Shown here: piece after piece, positions 10,701 to 18,741 of the stretch
How positions within the stretch are numbered: position 1 is the stretch's first letter
Layout: each line of letters begins with the position of its first letter
DNA from: a virus
Strand: one strand, 5' to 3'
DNA: 64,000 nucleotides
IMG/VR virus record: IMGVR_UViG_3300040801_003393
Location: 1-64,000 of that record
Program-made: the position numbers and the translations under genes
The notes under the pieces: generated by a model
The model's database searches: none
What the model was told of the DNA's origin: nothing
The model's input: the letters and a program-made list of their open reading frames with translations, nothing else

Positions 10701-13700
10701 CGTGGAGTTTAGTGTTGTTGCACCAACTACGTCTAATGTGCTACCTACATCGACTGCACCTTGTAGATCGGATGTACCAGTAACAGTTAAGTTATCTAGT
10801 GATAGGTCACCTGTCATTGTGATGTTTGGTACAGTCATTGTAGTACCGTCGAACGTGAAGTTTGCGTCGTCTTCTAGTTCGCCGGCAGCACCAACAATTA
10901 CGATACGGTCTGTTGTTAGATCAGTTACCCGAGCAGAACCTGCTGCGATTGCACCAAGTGTACCAGAAATAACACCTGCTGTATCTGTTGCATCTGTGTA
11001 GAATACTATTTCGTCGGCAGAATGATCAAGACCCATAAACGCTTCTTTGTCAGCGCCGTCGTTATAGAACATCTTAACACCAGAGTCTAGTGTAGTGTTG
11101 CTATAATCTGTTGGTCCTAGTGTTGTAATAGCATCATCGATCTGTACCGTTGTAGAGTTAATGGTAGTTGTTGTACCAAGTACCGTTAAGTTACCAACAA
11201 TTCTAACTTCACCACCTGTGTCACCACCTGCTGGGTATGGGTCAATGTAAATGATTCCACTTGCAGATGTTGATTCGATTGTAGATCCGTTAATTACTAG
11301 ATCGTCAATGTTAGCTTGACCTGTAACAGTTAGTGTACCAGTTGTACTAACGTTACCGGTTGTCATGTCACCAGTAAAGGTTGAGGTACCTAATACGTCT
11401 AAGTTACCATTTAGATCTGTTAGGCCACTGATTGTTGCTGTTGCTGCTATTAAATCTGCGGTAACAGTTAAGTCATTGCCAATTGTAACGTCGTTTGGTA
11501 GACCGAAAGTTAATACCGTTGCGCCTAACTCGCTACCCCACGATATGTCAACTTCGTTGGCCGTACCTACAACTTTAACAGTATCGCCGTTACCAATTAA
11601 TGCTTGGTTTTCTAATAACTCGCCGCTTAATGTCCACTCAAAGTTATTAAGTTGAGTTTCAACATAATCTCTGTTAACAGCGTCAGTACCAAGTAAAGGA
11701 CTAGCAACACCACTTACGACGTTACCGCCCATATTAATAACTGCGCCAAGATCAAACGTAATATCGTCCATTGTAACAGCGCCATTGAAGTCAGCAGTGT
11801 TATTGGCAACTAATGCACCAGTTAATGTACTACCACCAGTTACGGCCAATGCACCACCAACTGTCCAGTTACTTGTAGTAGAGCCGGAAGCTGCTGTTAG
11901 CACGCCTGTGTTTGTAACACCTAGTGTAGATATACCAGTTACGTTCAACGTGTTGTTAATAGTGGTTGCACCGTCTGCTGTTAGTGCGTCTAATGTGGTT
12001 GCACCATCAACGTTTAGACCGTCATTTAGATCTGCTGCACCATCAACTTCAAATGTACCACCAACGTAAACGTTACCGTTCTCGTTGTTAATAGTAAACA
12101 AGTTAGTTGGTGTTACTGCACCGTCTGTAACTTTGAAGATTTCACCCGAACCACCGTTAATTGTAACGTTGTTTTCAAACGTAGATTCACCAGTTACGCC
12201 TAGTGTTGTTGTAACACTTGCACTGTTTAGAGTTGCAAGGCTGGTAGTTGATAGGGCCGAAGTAGATACGTTAGTTGTTGCTATTACGTTGTCGGCGGAA
12301 ACATCACCTCCTGCGGTTAAGTTTGTTGTAATACTAACGCTATCTGGTAAACCAATTTGTACCTGGTTGTCTGTAACTGCTGTCTCAATTTCGTTTGTTG
12401 TACCAACAACACTGAATGTATCGTTTGCTACACCAAGTGTTACGTTATCAGTACCAGTATCACCAGCAATCTTTAGTACAGCACCGCCAGCTGCAACTTG
12501 TGCATCGACGTAGTCTTTGTTAGCAGCGTCAGTACCAGCAGATGGTGTAGCAACACCACCTACGACGTTGCTGCCCATTGTAACTGTTGCACCGTTATCA
12601 ACTGCAAAGTTAGCAACGTTTGTCTGACCGTTTAGTTCGGTTGTACCTGTAACAGTTACGCCTGCGCCGAAAGATGCATCACCTCCAGTTACTGTGAAGT
12701 CGCCTGTGCCGTGTACTGTTGTATTACCTGTAGAAGATTCTACGCTAAATGTTGTGGTTGTGCCATCAGTGATGACAAAGTTTTTCAATGCACCACCATT
12801 TAATGTAATAGTATCATCAAATGTAGATGTGCCTGCTACTTCAAGTGCAACACCTAAATCAAGTGCTGTACCAGTAAATGCAAGGTTGGCACTACCTTCA
12901 AGTTCGCCGTTTGTGCCTGCAAAAACAATGTGTGTTGCTGTCAAGTCTTCAACGTTTGCAGAAGCTAGTGTTGCCTGACCATTAACATCAAGTGTGCCAG
13001 CAATAGCTGTGTTACCTGTTGTAGAAGCAACGGTGAAGTTTGTAACACCAACAGCTAGTTCAGTACCGTTAAAAGTTAACGATGTATAGCCGCCAAGTTC
13101 GCCATCGACACCTGTTGGAACAACAACCTGATACTGTGTTAGATCGCTGATTTTAGCTGATGTTAATGTAGCTGGGCCACCCGAAATTGCTGCAAATGTT
13201 GCTGCACTACCAACGTTTAATGTACCGTCAATGTCAACGTTACTTGTTGCATCTAATGTTGTGACTGTTGTTGCACCAGCATTAACAACACCAAGTGTCG
13301 ATGTGCCAGTAACGTTTAGCGTGCCACCAACTGTTGTATTACCACTCTGCGAGTTAACGCTAAATGTTGTACCAGCACCGTCGGTAATAATAAAGTCAAT
13401 GCCGCTGCCGCCGTCAATCGTAATATCATTTTCAAATGTCGACGCGCCTGTAACAGCTAATGTGCTACCAACTGTTGCACCGTTAGTTACAGCCAATGTT
13501 GTTGTCGAAATTGCACCGTCGTTTGTAATACCGTCGGTTGTTGTTAGGCCATCAACATCAAGTGTACCACCAATTGCTACGTTATCTGTTACGCTAATGC
13601 TATCAAGACTTGCTAAACCGCTTGAGGAAAGTGTCGAAAAAGATGCGTTACCTGCGACACCTAATGTTTCGCTAATTGAAACAGCATCAAGGTTGGTGAG

Positions 13701-14216
13701 GCCGTCGACGTCGAGGGATCCTGCAATTTCAACGTTTCCATTAAGATCTGCTAACCCTTGTACTGTTAAATCGCCAGTTGTTGAAAGACTTGCTGCGCTA
13801 AAAGTACCTTCAGCTGCAATATTTCCTGCACGGAAGTTTGCCATTGCTGAGATGTTAATTGAAGTCGAGGATTCAGCTGATGTAGTGAAACCAGCAATCC
13901 ACTCGTCTGTCTCTTCGTCCCAAATAAATGCGACGTTGGTGTCTGTTCCGCGTTCACCAATAAAACCAAAGTCTAATGCCGGTGTACCTGTTTGTAAAGA
14001 GCCCAAAACAAGGATTGGGTCTTCAACTGTTGTGTTTGTTGTATTAATTGTTGTAGTTGTACCGTTAACTAATAGGTTACCTTGTACCGTTAAGTTAGAC
14101 GGATAAACTAAGTTTTCAGCCAGTTTACCTGATGTTACTGTGTTATCGACTAGTTTTGCGCTAGCGACAATGGTAGCATCAGTAATCTGGTTGTTCTTAA
14201 TTCTTGTAATTGCCAT
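7725..14216 (-). CDS. Giant repetitive fibre or shaft protein, 2163 aa
   Basis: The N-terminus (MAITRIKNNQITDATIVASAKL) and the NLLVNGTTTTINTTN / FGFIGERGTDTNVAFIWDEE segment are typical of fibre heads. The body is hundreds of residues of short repeats of the type TVGGTLDVTGTSTL, alternating Thr/Val/Ala/Gly/Asp with very few Lys or aromatic residues. This suggests a long beta-helical or triple-stranded shaft. The pattern ADAVNKDYVDTQV recurs about five times as a spacer. The C-terminal part has AERPVTGIAGMLRYNTTTDEYEYYDG-like tip segments and a LRQLTTTT domain. The start has a TAGGAG site and a late promoter box upstream. It is by far the largest protein of the fibre cluster. Whether it is a long tail fibre or a whisker-like fibre cannot be decided. 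Confidence 0.85.
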   Translation of the reverse strand: MAITRIKNNQITDATIVASAKLVDNTVTSGKLAENLVYPSNLTVQGNLLVNGTTTTINTTNTTVEDPILVLGSLQTGTPALDFGFIGERGTDTNVAFIWDEETDEWIAGFTTSAESSTSINISAMANFRAGNIAAEGTFSAASLSTTGDLTVQGLADLNGNVEIAGSLDVDGLTNLDAVSISETLGVAGNASFSTLSSSGLASLDSISVTDNVAIGGTLDVDGLTTTDGITNDGAISTTTLAVTNGATVGSTLAVTGASTFENDITIDGGSGIDFIITDGAGTTFSVNSQSGNTTVGGTLNVTGTSTLGVVNAGATTVTTLDATSNVDIDGTLNVGSAATFAAISGGPATLTSAKISDLTQYQVVVPTGVDGELGGYTSLTFNGTELAVGVTNFTVASTTGNTAIAGTLDVNGQATLASANVEDLTATHIVFAGTNGELEGSANLAFTGTALDLGVALEVAGTSTFDDTITLNGGALKNFVITDGTTTTFSVESSTGNTTVHGTGDFTVTGGDASFGAGVTVTGTTELNGQTNVANFAVDNGATVTMGSNVVGGVATPSAGTDAANKDYVDAQVAAGGAVLKIAGDTGTDNVTLGVANDTFSVVGTTNEIETAVTDNQVQIGLPDSVSITTNLTAGGDVSADNVIATTNVSTSALSTTSLATLNSASVTTTLGVTGESTFENNVTINGGSGEIFKVTDGAVTPTNLFTINNENGNVYVGGTFEVDGAADLNDGLNVDGATTLDALTADGATTINNTLNVTGISTLGVTNTGVLTAASGSTTSNWTVGGALAVTGGSTLTGALVANNTADFNGAVTMDDITFDLGAVINMGGNVVSGVASPLLGTDAVNRDYVETQLNNFEWTLSGELLENQALIGNGDTVKVVGTANEVDISWGSELGATVLTFGLPNDVTIGNDLTVTADLIAATATISGLTDLNGNLDVLGTSTFTGDMTTGNVSTTGTLTVTGQANIDDLVINGSTIESTSASGIIYIDPYPAGGDTGGEVRIVGNLTVLGTTTTINSTTVQIDDAITTLGPTDYSNTTLDSGVKMFYNDGADKEAFMGLDHSADEIVFYTDATDTAGVISGTLGAIAAGSARVTDLTTDRIVIVGAAGELEDDANFTFDGTTMTVPNITMTGDLSLDNLTVTGTSDLQGAVDVGSTLDVVGATTLNSTLSAGASTLASATINGAATVGDTFGVTGASTLSTVTATDIDADTLDTTGAVTVGGTLDVTGISTLADVDAANIDSDTLDTTGNVTVGGTLDVTGATTLNDNVTIAGGNGEIFKVTDGATNDLFIIDANNGNVTVDDGAFVANGTADFNGLVTLGSFTVDGGATIDMGDNVVGGVATPVANTDAVNKAYVDTLVGGGFDIVAGTNGSGGPTTIAGGDDLTVNGVAGEIEITVGADALTIGLPDNVSVTGTLGTGGLATLHSLDVTNGATVGGALGVTGTSTLGVVNAGATTVTTLTASAAANFQTTANVTSTLTVGGQLNANGGINADSGAFTVADTTGDVATTGSLTVGSGADITGTTLLDDVDVSGTADITGNTTVGGTLGVTGAATFQTDVTIVGGSGDTFTITNGAATTLFEVNAETGQVDATAINVSGNFDVNGDTTVDNFEIGGGSTVSMGSNVVTNVGTPLVGTDAVNLQYITDNVLNVGWTLSDGITDQDVLIGDTVTLEGTPNEIEVNVSSPDTMTIGLPDDVTISGNLTVNTNATVTGTLDVDGTTTTDGITNDGNIGTTTLSTTGLATLNSATVSTTLGVTGESTFTALTTHNGGLTTTTAAVTDLTDGRVVLAGTGGELEDSGNLTFDGSTLTVTGDVDASGDLGGDTATIVGNATVGGTLGVVGNTTVSTGTFTVSTGATSLQATGVTGVLTVTGSAAIDNVTIDGNDISATAGTELTINDAGGDYNFRIEGNTDENLVFVDAGTDSVNIGTATALTDVQFQVGGTTSVVLSKGTTAERPVTGIAGMLRYNTTTDEYEYYDGSTSQWSSFGTEFTIIASETFAGDDVTVAFTLSSSQTTASCIVSINGVVQVPTTAYGVSGTTLTFTEAPATGDVIEVRQLTTTTSIEGVSDGVASITTQGAAGLEVTGDLIPAADDTYALGSASRQWSELHVAGSTIYLGGLQIKNDAGTFKFLQSNGIDPAPAEFTLDPDITVDGGTF

Positions 14217-14243
14217 GTCATGAGCTCCTATTTTAGCTACTCA

Positions 14244-14250
14244 TATTTAT
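14244..14250 (-). promoter_or_regulatory. T4-late-type promoter box
   Basis: Minus strand CAATAAATATGAG, 28 bases upstream of the 2163-aa start, with the TAGGAGCTC ribosome site in between. Confidence 0.6.
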
Positions 14251-14292
14251 TGAATTTTGGCAATTATAATTTATGCGTATTGATTTTTGCGA

Positions 14293-16140
14293 TTATGAAA
14301 GAGCTAATAAAACCATAATTACGCCGCGATCTCCAGTAAAAGATTCCATTGCTTTACCTATAATTGTGCCAGGATTTACATTTAGACCTGCGGATGTTGC
14401 GTGGCCAGCAATTGCTGAAGTTACTAATAATTCGCCTCGACGGATTGGACCTACTACTTTACATGGAACTCGGCCTACTAGACCCACCGGAACTGCATTT
14501 TTAGCGTAACTGTTTAGCAAATATGCAGGCTCTGTGGACACTACACCTGCTACCGCTGTATCAGCAAAACTTGTGCAGGCGGTTACTTCTTCGTTGCCAC
14601 CTAATATTACTACAGTGCCTGGCTCGTATGGATAATCAGAAACGAAATTTTCAGCAACGTCTGCTGGGTTGCCGTTGATTAGGTTGACATGGAGGTTGTT
14701 AAAACGATGCGTTCCGTCACCTAAGTTATGAGCTAAATCTGATATTGGTCTTAAAGTTGTAGAAATATCTGCTGTGGTGCCATCAAATACCAATTGCTCA
14801 ATATTGTCAACAATTACTTTCGCTTCGCCTGATTCGCAGGCAAATCTAGTTGTACCAATTTCGTCTGCAACCGACCTGACATCTGTAATATTAGCTAATT
14901 GTCGAACTGTAATGACGTCGCCGATTTCTGGTATATCTGTTAACGTAATTTCATTTGTTACGGTGTTTAAAGTATATGCAACCAGTGGCTTTTGTACGAC
15001 GCCGTTAATATCTACTAACATTGATGATGCTGATACCGGGTCGGTTGTTAATGTAAAGGTATCGTTAATACCATCACCGTTAAATGTCTCTACAGTAAAT
15101 TCAACGAAGTCGGCGGTAAATCCTGACCACTCAACACCATCGTAAATTTCTGCTTCGCCGATTAATGTATTAAATCGTATCATACCAGCAGCTGGAGTTG
15201 CCGGTCTCTCACCTTGCACGCCTACTGGAATTTGTAATGCAGATGTTGCATTTATTACAACTACGCCATCGCCTGGGTTTAGTGTAATATCGCCGTCTGC
15301 GGTTGTAGTTAGATCCAGGCTTGCATCCGATGTAATTGTATTACCGTCAATGTTTATACCGTCGATATCTGCGGAGCCAGTTACGGTTACTGCCCCTGTT
15401 ATATCAGCATCACCGGTGAGCGTTAACAAAGATCCATCAAACGCAAATGCCGACGAGGTAATAATTTCGCCCAGGGCATTTGTAAATACAACCTCATACG
15501 GTGATGTATTTTGAATTATTGTGCTAGCATTAATTTCGACGATACTAGTAAGTGAATCGATTACTAAGTTACCGGTGCTTGTAGATAACTCATTTCCTAT
15601 TAGCGTAATATTACCAAATTGTCCTTCGGTGCCGCTGACTGAATCAGAGACAGAAAGTGGAGTTAAAATTTGAAAATTGTTGTCGGAAACGTTGGCGACG
15701 TTAGTTCCTTTAACGTCAAACTCTATCGATGCAAAAACGCCATTGTCGAGAACGGTTACTGAACTGGTACCTTGACCAATGGAATTTGTTGAAACGTTAC
15801 CAATTTCGTCTTGCAGTGTTCGTAAGTTTACGACATCTGTTGGATCATCTGGATCTTCGCAATTTGTAATCTTAGACATTTCGACGCTAACATCTGCCAA
15901 TCCACTGTTAATAACTAACCCGGCTGGATTACCGACTAGTATTTGATTGCCAACAATTTGCATATCGCCAGCAATTAAACTACCTGCAACCTCTAGCTCT
16001 ACGGCTGGCGCATTAGTGTTAATACCAATCCGACCATTAGCAACGTCAAGATATAATAAATTTCCATCAAACGACAAATCTACTCCGTCACGAAGTAAAT
16101 TGTCTTTAAGCATTGTTCCACTAATCTTATTAGTGCTCAT
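14293..16140 (-). CDS. Tail fibre or adhesin, 615 aa, with C-terminal GRVPCKV domain
   Basis: Starts MSTNKISGTMLKDNLLRDG, then a beta-rich shaft (LTLTGDADITGAVTVTGSADIDG). A tip block follows near residues 315-350 (GERPATPAAGMIRFNT, IYDGVEWSGF) and a LVDINGVVQKPLVAYTLN domain. The same tip-plus-VxxNGVxQ pair occurs in the 136-aa and 2163-aa proteins. The final about 115 residues (YPYEPGTVVILGG, AVAGVVSTEPAYLL, GRVPCKVVGPIRRGELL, GTIIGKAMES) match the end of the 1220-aa fibre. The site GAGGAT precedes ATG. It probably forms a second fibre type or a fibre subunit. Nothing shows the receptor. Confidence 0.82.
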   Translation of the reverse strand: MSTNKISGTMLKDNLLRDGVDLSFDGNLLYLDVANGRIGINTNAPAVELEVAGSLIAGDMQIVGNQILVGNPAGLVINSGLADVSVEMSKITNCEDPDDPTDVVNLRTLQDEIGNVSTNSIGQGTSSVTVLDNGVFASIEFDVKGTNVANVSDNNFQILTPLSVSDSVSGTEGQFGNITLIGNELSTSTGNLVIDSLTSIVEINASTIIQNTSPYEVVFTNALGEIITSSAFAFDGSLLTLTGDADITGAVTVTGSADIDGINIDGNTITSDASLDLTTTADGDITLNPGDGVVVINATSALQIPVGVQGERPATPAAGMIRFNTLIGEAEIYDGVEWSGFTADFVEFTVETFNGDGINDTFTLTTDPVSASSMLVDINGVVQKPLVAYTLNTVTNEITLTDIPEIGDVITVRQLANITDVRSVADEIGTTRFACESGEAKVIVDNIEQLVFDGTTADISTTLRPISDLAHNLGDGTHRFNNLHVNLINGNPADVAENFVSDYPYEPGTVVILGGNEEVTACTSFADTAVAGVVSTEPAYLLNSYAKNAVPVGLVGRVPCKVVGPIRRGELLVTSAIAGHATSAGLNVNPGTIIGKAMESFTGDRGVIMVLLALS

Positions 16141-16165
16141 TAATTTATACCATCCTCAGTATAGA

Positions 16166-16576
16166 TCATACGTTTGTACTACCAAGTCTATGAATTACGT
16201 TTATTAAGTTATCAACAGGTGGAGGTACAATAAATTGTAATTCGTTGTTATTCACGATAGAGTAATTTGTAATTGGGATCTGATACACGCCGCCGACAAA
16301 CACTAATATCTGCGAAGCCGATGAGGCGTCTTCGGTCATTACAAATGTTCCATTTATGCCATCTGCTGTGAATGTATCGACCACTAAACCTACTTCGCCG
16401 CGGGCTGCTAATGTTATGTAATTAGTGCCATTCCAGAATTCGTATGATCCTGCATCTGCGTTATATCTAATTGTTCCGACTGCTGGGTCACTTGGTCTAT
16501 CGGCTGTGTCTCCAACAGGAATCGCTGGGCCTGTTGGCTTTCGACCTACTCTCATATTTTTAACAAAATAACCCAT
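16166..16576 (-). CDS. Small fibre-tip-like virion protein
   Basis: 136 aa. A short basic head (MGYFVKNMRVGRKPTG) is followed by the motif ADRPSDPAVGTIRYNADAG and YEFWNGTNY, then a domain ending PPVDNLINVIHRLGS. This is the same two-domain arrangement found inside the 615- and 2163-aa fibres, here as a free protein without shaft. The AAAGG ribosome site lies close to ATG. It probably decorates or caps a fibre. Its function is inferred from similarity within the cluster. Confidence 0.7.
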   Translation of the reverse strand: MGYFVKNMRVGRKPTGPAIPVGDTADRPSDPAVGTIRYNADAGSYEFWNGTNYITLAARGEVGLVVDTFTADGINGTFVMTEDASSASQILVFVGGVYQIPITNYSIVNNNELQFIVPPPVDNLINVIHRLGSTNV

Positions 16577-16585
16577 TATAAACCT

Positions 16586-16900
16586 TTAAATATTTAAGTA
16601 ACTTACTAGTGCGGTCACTGATGTTGCTGTGTCGCAGACTGCCGAAACATAATCGGCGTCTCCTAAAATAATTTTTTCACTTCCTTGGTATGCAACATAT
16701 GTATCACCTGCTACTATTTCAAGCTCTTTAATTAAAATATTGTTGTCGTTTGGTGATGCAATAGACGGAACAATATGAATCGAAACCTTTACTGTGCTAC
16801 TGGAATGGTTGCAGAAAGACAAGAATGTCATCGCAGTATTGCCAGATGCAGTTAAAAGTGTTGTATTAGTTGTTCCTACAGGAGTAGCTTGAATTGCCAT
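16586..16900 (-). CDS. Small beta-rich virion protein, unknown
   Basis: 104 aa, starting MAIQATPVGTTNTTLL. The sequence alternates Thr/Ser/Val in the manner of a beta sandwich, with FCNHSSSTVKVSIHIVPS and a YLNI end. There is no signal peptide or known catalytic motif. The AAAGGT ribosome site is 7 bases before ATG, and the gene lies 9 bases from both neighbours in a fibre operon. Such small proteins are common in T4-like phage fibre clusters and probably belong to the virion. The exact role is unknown. Confidence 0.65.
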   Translation of the reverse strand: MAIQATPVGTTNTTLLTASGNTAMTFLSFCNHSSSTVKVSIHIVPSIASPNDNNILIKELEIVAGDTYVAYQGSEKIILGDADYVSAVCDTATSVTALVSYLNI

Positions 16901-16909
16901 AATTAACCT

Positions 16910-17626
16910 TTAAAATATTAACGCATAAATCATTGCTTGCGTATTTGTTACTAACTCGTCGGATGTCTGCGAGTTCACTGTATATAATCCCGAGCCGCCT
17001 GAGCCAGCAGTTTTTGCATATAATTTATTATAGTTGGCGGTGACCGATGGATCTGATGCTTGTTCCTCTAAACTTAATTCGTGATTTAAACGTACTTCAC
17101 CTGTACCATTTGCATCAATAATAACATTACCATTGCTCGCACTAGTAATTGTAAATCCATTTACATCTAAGTCACCACCCAATTGTGGTGTTAGATCGTT
17201 TATTAATTCAAATGCAGAACCTAGCATTGGGTTCAACGGATACCAAGCAACACCATCATCAGTGGCTTCCCAGTAATCTAAGTTATCGTTATACCGTAAA
17301 CGAACTGTCGGGGCAAGACCTCTATCAATAGCAATTCCGGCAGTATTTCCTGGAACTGTGATTCCGTTGCCCGTCTCGCCAGCATTTAATACAATTTCGT
17401 TATCTGCTACAGTTAGTGTCTCGGATTCAACTGTAGTTGATGCTCCAAGTACGACTAAATCGCCGTCAATTGTAACAACTACTTTATCATCTGGGTGTCC
17501 GGCTGTTGGTATATCGGGTACATATTGTACTCGAACCGCGTCGATACTACGATGCACGGACTCGTCGGTGTGATGATACGCCGACTTAATATAATAATCG
17601 CCCAGAACTTTTTTCGTTGTGCTCAT
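16910..17626 (-). CDS. Fibre-like virion protein, 238 aa
   Basis: The N-terminus MSTTKKVLGDYYIKSAYHH is followed by DGDLVVLGASTTVESETLTVADNEIVLN, a segment related to the VNGTTTTINTTN head blocks of the big fibres. LRYNDNLDYWEATDDGVAWYPL then gives a fibre-tip pattern. The C-terminal part has DLTPQLGGDLDVNGFTI, which also appears as TPQLGGNLDLNGYQI in the partial fibre at the left edge. The ribosome site is TAGGAGCC and a late promoter box lies 19 bases upstream. It is the first gene of this fibre transcript and probably a structural component. Confidence 0.72.
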   Translation of the reverse strand: MSTTKKVLGDYYIKSAYHHTDESVHRSIDAVRVQYVPDIPTAGHPDDKVVVTIDGDLVVLGASTTVESETLTVADNEIVLNAGETGNGITVPGNTAGIAIDRGLAPTVRLRYNDNLDYWEATDDGVAWYPLNPMLGSAFELINDLTPQLGGDLDVNGFTITSASNGNVIIDANGTGEVRLNHELSLEEQASDPSVTANYNKLYAKTAGSGGSGLYTVNSQTSDELVTNTQAMIYALIF

Positions 17627-17636
17627 AAACTGGCTC

Positions 17637-18203
17637 CTATACGTTATTTATTATCTTTAGGAATTCTGTGATTTGTATGAATTTTACATTTTTATATTTG
17701 TTATTTTCTATGACCCGTTTAGTTTCGGGTCCTTCAACAAATACAAAATTTACCTTAGGATTGTGCTTGATAATTGTTTCGACTTGATTATGCCAATTGC
17801 CAGAAAAAGTGGCTGTTTCATGAGATTTTCGATAAAATTCGGTATTTGCATATACATTGTTAAATCTGGTATGATTGCTACCAAAATCAAACCCTATAAT
17901 GTAAATATCCTTATTGCCATCTTGCACTGCTAGTTGTAATGCATTTGGTCCTGAACTCCACCCGGAATATGGTGGTTTTAGTGGGATTGCACCTGACCCA
18001 CCATATACCTTTCTGGTGTGAAACCTTCTAGACTTTGCGTACCCCAAATCTTGAATTGCTCTAGAAATTGGTTCATCGGTTGCTACTAAAACGTCTGGAC
18101 AGAAATCTTTATAGAGTGCATTGCACCCATACGTTTTTCCTTTAAGTGATCGCAAATTAACTGGTATCCTGCTGCAACCGTTGCCAATAACAAACGCAGT
18201 CAT
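17637..18203 (-). CDS. Rossmann-like protein, DUF115/MptE-like candidate
   Basis: 188 aa. The N-terminal GNGCSRIPVNLRSLKGKTYGCNALY and PDVLVATDEP match the pattern of the DUF115/MAF family, whose members include MptE-like pyrophosphokinases and motility-accessory glycosyl-transfer proteins. IIGFDFGS near residue 100 and FVFVEGPET near 155 look like alternating strands of a Rossmann fold. The Cys, Asn and Asp residues of the first motif are present. The product could act on a sugar or nucleotide-like substrate, perhaps for fibre or surface modification; that is inference. The start codon sits right behind a hairpin that contains its ribosome site. Confidence 0.55.
   Translation of the reverse strand: MTAFVIGNGCSRIPVNLRSLKGKTYGCNALYKDFCPDVLVATDEPISRAIQDLGYAKSRRFHTRKVYGGSGAIPLKPPYSGWSSGPNALQLAVQDGNKDIYIIGFDFGSNHTRFNNVYANTEFYRKSHETATFSGNWHNQVETIIKHNPKVNFVFVEGPETKRVIENNKYKNVKFIQITEFLKIINNV
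17645..17651 (-). promoter_or_regulatory. T4-late-type promoter box inside the preceding gene
   Basis: Minus strand AATAAATAACG, 19 bases upstream of the 238-aa start and overlapping the last codons of the 188-aa gene. Confidence 0.55.
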
Positions 18204-18240
18204 AAAAAATCCTCTATTGCTATATTTAACAATAGAGGAT
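18204..18240 (-). promoter_or_regulatory. Hairpin enclosing the ribosome site of the 188-aa gene
   Basis: ATCCTCTATTG (18230-18240 on the minus strand) pairs over 11 bp with CAATAGAGGAT (18209-18219). A 10-base loop lies between them. TTTTT and the ATG follow directly. The structure resembles a terminator for the upstream 134-aa gene. Its 3' arm also contains AGAGGA, the only ribosome site for the next gene. It could therefore both end transcription and mask translation. Confidence 0.7.
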
Positions 18241-18263
18241 TATTGGTTTTTAGAAATAAACGA

Positions 18264-18668
18264 TTAATCGTCGCCTTCGTGGTCATCAGCATTGGTTAGA
18301 GCAGCGTCATCACCTGCTTCTTCCATTTCTACTGCACCGTCGTCTACAGCGTCGCTAAAGTTCCATTTAACGCTTTCACCTGTATCAACGGTGACTTTAC
18401 GTCCAGAAATCTTAGTAACTTGCTTTGGAGTACCAGTATCATCGAGAACAGTAATACTCATCTCGCCTTCTAATAGTGCTGCTGAGGCTTTATCTACTAA
18501 TTTGCAATCTGCAACCTCAGTACCGTCTGTGCAGCGGAATCGACGTGCTGCTAATTGCTTTACAATCCAACCAGGAACAGATGCTGTACCATTATGGAAT
18601 TGTACTTTGATCTCGTCACCTGCTGCGGTTGGTGTTCCTAAATATCTTTTATTAATTGGTCTACCCAT
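18264..18668 (-). CDS. Small virion-type protein with acidic tail
   Basis: 134 aa starting MGRPINKRYLGTPTAAGDEIKVQFHNG, then VPGWIVKQLAARRFRCTDG. The end, from about residue 105, is strongly acidic (EEAGDDAAL, DDHEGDD). This type of small protein is recurrent in aquatic T4-like phages beside structural genes. The family function is not known to me. The AAGGAG ribosome site is 8 bases before ATG. A late promoter box at 18753-18759 lies upstream, inside the SGNH gene. It is probably a late virion protein. Confidence 0.65.
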   Translation of the reverse strand: MGRPINKRYLGTPTAAGDEIKVQFHNGTASVPGWIVKQLAARRFRCTDGTEVADCKLVDKASAALLEGEMSITVLDDTGTPKQVTKISGRKVTVDTGESVKWNFSDAVDDGAVEMEEAGDDAALTNADDHEGDD

Positions 18669-18741
18669 TTGTTTCTCCTTGTATAATGCCGTTCTAGGGA
18701 CTACGCGGTGGGTGCCCGCATAAACTAGTATTCTAGCATTG

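Noticed and set aside
8548-14106. Long plus-strand open frames rich in Val, Pro, Ser and Thr opposite the 2163-aa fibre gene
   Set aside because: They are by-products of the biased, repetitive codons on the other strand. They lack ribosome sites and have no protein-like pattern.
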